64,000 bases of DNA from Bryopsis sp. KO-2023. Its lineage: Eukaryota; Chlorophyta; Ulvophyceae; Bryopsidales; Bryopsidaceae. Position numbers and translations under genes: made by a program. The stretch lies in the NCBI GenBank assembly GCA_030272585.1, contig BSYQ01000007.1, positions 3,166,001 to 3,230,000 on the forward strand, written 5' to 3'. Below are positions 61,671 through 64,000 of the stretch, one piece after another. Position 1 is the stretch's first letter; each line of letters opens with the position of its first letter. Below the pieces are notes generated by a model. The model saw only the letters and a list, made by a program, of their open reading frames with translations, had not been told where the DNA came from and did not search any database.

Positions 61671-62246
61671 TTGGTTTATTGGTGCGACAAAATCATCGAC
61701 ATCGATCTGGAGCGACAGGTGATTTTGCTTTCGCAGTGGTTGGAAACAATGGAACAGTTTTGCACGTTTGGGCACGAGGCAACAACTGGGGATCCCGTTC
61801 CAACAGTGTGGCAAAGTCCTCTTAACGAGAAGAAAGAGGCAAAAATTTTGGTTCCGTATCGTGGGGAAGACTTTGGAGCATTCCGACGCTCAGGAACAGG
61901 AGGGGCGGTGCTGGTTTCTGCTGATACCTTCAAGTCCAGTGGCACTCTGAAGTCCAGCAGCGCCACCTCCACATTTTATTCGATATCGAGCCTGATGTGG
62001 CTCTTTTGGGTACAACTTGCTGATAATCACGTCGATGGTCAATGGGCTCCTGACCGGGTGCACATGCAACTGCAACGGAGGATGGACTCCACGCGTTCCC
62101 GGCAGCCATACTGGAGGTATTTGGCAGCTCTGACCGATGATACCACTATCGAGGTGTGGCACGACGTGTTGTTGTGCATTTTAATGTTTCTGCTATCAAT
62201 AGCATTTGCCCGGCGAGGCATTCTTGGTAATAGGAGGAAACAATAA
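61671..62246 (+). CDS. DIRS-1 ORF3, unknown, with C-terminal hydrophobic helix
   Basis: 191 codons from a TTG at 61671, or 165 from the first in-frame ATG at 61749, just after the RT stop in another frame. Contains VPYRGEDFGAFRRSGTGGAV, STRSRQPYWRYLAALTDD and a strongly hydrophobic LLCILMFLLSIAFARR near the end, which could be a membrane helix. No tyrosine-recombinase signature (R...HxxR...Y) is visible. A matching frame occurs in the minus copies, which argues against chance. It may be a remnant of a longer third ORF. Confidence 0.5.
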   Translation: MVYWCDKIIDIDLERQVILLSQWLETMEQFCTFGHEATTGDPVPTVWQSPLNEKKEAKILVPYRGEDFGAFRRSGTGGAVLVSADTFKSSGTLKSSSATSTFYSISSLMWLFWVQLADNHVDGQWAPDRVHMQLQRRMDSTRSRQPYWRYLAALTDDTTIEVWHDVLLCILMFLLSIAFARRGILGNRRKQ

Positions 62247-62557
62247 AACAAGGAGGCCATGTGCGGGAAAGCAATCAGGCTCTCGTGGCCCACGTTTTCT
62301 AGAATTATGCCTCTGGCGATTGGATGAGCTACCAGCTCTGAGGGAGGGGCTACAGCAGCAGTCAATACGATATTCCAGGTGGAGGGTCCACGTTCGGGTT
62401 CATTGGAGCGGGTTCTTCAAGGTGGCTTAACCGAACGTGGACTTGACGGCGCCTGCAGACCCCTTGGGCCCCCGCTTGTTCGCGGGATCGAAGGCATCTT
62501 CCGCTGTGCTGGTGAGCGAGGACTCCCTGCCCCCATCACGCGCATCGATGGTTATGG

Positions 62558-62699
62558 GGCAAAATGATTCTATCAAAACAATGGCTGTGTTTATTGGGAC
62601 AATTCTGGTTTTTATTTTAAGATGCTGTATTTTATTATTTAGTGTTCATGTGTGTCCGTGTTCTTGGGTGGGACTGCCCCAACGATTTTCCGTCATAAA
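62558..62699 (+). repeat. DIRS-1 B1 repeat
   Basis: About 142 bp from GGCAAAATGATTC to CCGTCATAAA. Matches B2 at 63171-63312. Confidence 0.85.
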
Positions 62700-63036
62700 T
62701 GTCTTCAACGTCAGTTGAAAAGTTTATGCGGCAGTTGGGCACAGGGCGGGTAGTTTCGTGATTGTGGAGGTACATGTAATTCGCAACATGTAATTTCTGT
62801 TTCTGTTTCTGTTTCTGATTGTGGAGGTACTTGGCTTAGCTGTACTCGTTTGAGTGGTCAGGATTTGATGTGCGTATTCGGTGGTTCTGGTGCTGCCAGG
62901 GTGGCAGTCAGACATTTAGTTTGTGCGGTTCTGATTGCAGCATTACAATGCACAGCACAGCACCGCTGTACGACTGTAGTGCTGCACAGCAAGGATATAA
63001 GCGGGCCATTTGTTTTGCTATTCACTTTTCTGCTCT
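62700..63036 (+). repeat. DIRS-1 A2 repeat carrying a LINE2 tip
   Basis: Starts TGTCTTCAACG directly at the end of B1. Equals A1 after removal of 57 bases (43-bp insert plus 14-bp duplication). Confidence 0.85.
62774..62816 (+). mobile_element. LINE2 3'-tip insertion of 43 bp with 14-bp duplication
   Basis: Only the last bases of LINE2 (CGCAACATGTAAT) and its TTTCTG tail are inserted. GATTGTGGAGGTAC is at 62760-62773 and 62817-62830; A1 has it once. Confidence 0.88.
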
Positions 63037-63170
63037 CCCACCCACCCGCCCGGTCTATCGGCTTTTTGAATTACATTAGGAAGTTTGGATAAATGGGTTT
63101 TTATGGATTTTATGGGTTTTTGTCGCTCTCTGGCTCCGAAAAGCCAAACTGGGATATTCTTCTTTGAGAA

Positions 63171-63312
63171 GGCAAAATGATTCTATCAAAACAATGGCTG
63201 TGTTTATTGGGACAATTCTGGTTTTTATTTTAAGATGCTGTATTTTATTATTTAGTGTTCATGTGTGTCCGTGTTCTTGGGTGGGACTGCCCCAACGATT
63301 TTCCGTCATAAA
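63171..63312 (+). repeat. DIRS-1 B2 repeat, 3' end of the element
   Basis: Second copy of B, ending CCGTCATAAA at 63312 where DIRS-2 sequence resumes. The 134 bp before it (63037-63170) is a spacer also present in the solo units. Confidence 0.85.
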
Positions 63313-63443
63313 CATTTGTAGTGCTGCACAGCACGGATATAAGCAAGCCATTTCGTTTTGTTCTTCACTTTTCTGCTCTTCGAGCATCCCAGCAATTCGT
63401 TTGCTGGCTCCTAGCAGGAGATCTCAGTGTAAAGCGACCCTCT

Positions 63444-64000
63444 ATGGAAGAGGAACTCTACAAAGCACTCCGCCACCTACTTGGACGCGACCTGGGCCAC
63501 TTCGACGACACCTTCGTCAAGAAAGCGTTTGTTGCCGACCCTGAAGATATACCACACCTACCTGCGAATCCTGTACCGCGCCCAGCAGGCTTGCCTATCG
63601 GCGAATATTTCCCTATCGAGAGCACAGTGCAGGGGCTGCGCTTGCTGGACAGTCTCGGACCTGGTGGTTTCGCCTCGGAGCTGAAAACGTGGTCGCCAGT
63701 GGTGTCGGCGAATTTCGACATTGTGGCAGGACAGCTGACGGTGCTGTGCTCACCACACACGCCACCACTTGTTCGACAGGTCTTTGGGCCGTACGCACTG
63801 GCCTCGTACCGCTCTTTGGTACTGGCTGTGGAGTCTTTGGAGGTACTGCGCCTCAAGGCTGACTCATCCGAGAGCCACCCAGGCGCGTGGAAGCTGCTGC
63901 AGGAGAAGATCCGCCTGTCCCACACAGCACGACAATTCAGCGGTACACAAACCGTGGACACCCTGAACTCGCTTTCAGAAGACTACTTGAAGTCGTTGTC
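63444..64000 (+). CDS. DIRS-2 ORF1 (gag-like), open to the right edge
   Basis: ATG at 63444 follows the TATA-like box by about 105 bases; 185 codons run to the window end without a stop. Sequence begins MEEELYKALRHLLGRDLGHF and continues with DTFVKKAFVADPEDIPHL, SLGPGGFASELKTWSPVV, LVRQVFGPYALASYRSLVLAV and HTARQFSGTQTVDTLNSL. Position and the decayed matching piece in DIRS-1 identify it as the first ORF of the DIRS-like elements, probably a Gag analogue. No motif of known function is seen. This copy may be the autonomous form. Confidence 0.7.
   Translation, partial: MEEELYKALRHLLGRDLGHFDDTFVKKAFVADPEDIPHLPANPVPRPAGLPIGEYFPIESTVQGLRLLDSLGPGGFASELKTWSPVVSANFDIVAGQLTVLCSPHTPPLVRQVFGPYALASYRSLVLAVESLEVLRLKADSSESHPGAWKLLQEKIRLSHTARQFSGTQTVDTLNSLSEDYLKSL

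Larger units (their letters stand above)
58926..63312 (+). mobile_element. DIRS-1, complete 4.39-kb element with split direct repeats
   Basis: Order: A1 (58926-59205), decayed gag, RT-RNase H ORF, ORF3, B1 (62558-62699), A2 (62700-63036 including a LINE tip), 134-bp spacer, B2 (63171-63312). A1 equals A2 and B1 equals B2 by eye. The A-ORF-B-A-B arrangement is that of PAT/Ngaro-type DIRS elements. No target duplication is seen. It has no recognisable tyrosine recombinase and lacks a functional gag, so it probably needs help in trans. Confidence 0.85.
57858..64000 (+). mobile_element. DIRS-2, diverged DIRS-like element running off the right edge
   Basis: Its A repeat is recognisable in three pieces: 57858-57940, 58808-58925 and 63313-63420, split by LINE1-L and by the complete DIRS-1 element. 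Removing both gives GCAGCATTA joined to CATTTGTAG, matching GCAGCATTACAATG...TGTAGTGCTGC in DIRS-1. TATA-like GGATATAAG precedes an open ORF1. RT and 3' repeats lie outside the window. Confidence 0.8.

Noticed and set aside
58926-63312. Helitron or DNA transposon reading of the DIRS ends
   Set aside because: No TC...CTRR ends, no Rep/helicase and no terminal inverted repeats; an RT-RNase H ORF and split direct repeats are present instead.

Overview
The window is eukaryotic and made almost entirely of retrotransposons inserted into one another. I found no host protein gene, tRNA, rRNA or prokaryotic feature. The organism cannot be named from this. The mix of a chromodomain Ty3/Gypsy element, DIRS/PAT-like elements with split repeats, and L1-like LINEs ending in short tandem tails would suit an alga of the green lineage or another repeat-rich protist or fungus. 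That is inference. Several long open reading frames, two identical LTRs and 25 identical tandem units point to recent activity.

Layout. 1-6137: 3' part of a Ty3/Gypsy chromovirus (gag, pol, 3' LTR). 6138-8574: end of another LTR element (X) with a 604-codon ORF carrying a RING-like cysteine/histidine pattern. 8575-11499 plus 20680-21459: a minus-strand Gypsy element (Gypsy-A) split by a 9.18-kb non-autonomous LTR element at 11500-20679. That insert has identical 650-bp LTRs, a CAACC target duplication and a relic of the Gypsy-A gag-pol linker. 21534-21794: a Gypsy integrase tail. 21815-26510: LINE copies nested in a minus-strand DIRS-like remnant. 26511-27725: 5' end of a plus-strand DIRS-like element. 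27728-33371: two LINE1 copies, one with ORF1 and ORF2 fused in frame. 33407-40815: mostly one minus-strand copy of a second LINE family (LINE2) broken by three LINE1 insertions. 40818-41541: a plus-strand LINE2 RT fragment. 41542-52967: one minus-strand DIRS-like element opened up by a full-length LINE1 (43998-50000), shorter LINE pieces and a solo repeat. 52968-57131: minus-strand Gypsy-B. 57302-64000: a solo repeat, then a DIRS-like element (DIRS-2) with an open ORF1 at the right edge, itself containing a LINE and a complete 4.39-kb DIRS-1 element.

How the parts relate. LINE1 and LINE2 are diverged families. They share a 3'-terminal hairpin, a 15-bp 5'-UTR repeat, and an ORF1/ORF2 arrangement in which both frames are the same and separated by a UAG in a conserved context, with no AUG before the endonuclease. 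The DIRS-like elements have the order A1-ORFs-B1-A2-B2 (split direct repeats), insert without a visible target duplication and leave solo A-B units. No tyrosine recombinase is recognisable in them. Three LTR families carry the same primer-binding-site core, TGGTTTCGGAGC. Boundaries were read by eye by comparing copies within the window; statements about homology outside it are from family knowledge and were not searched.
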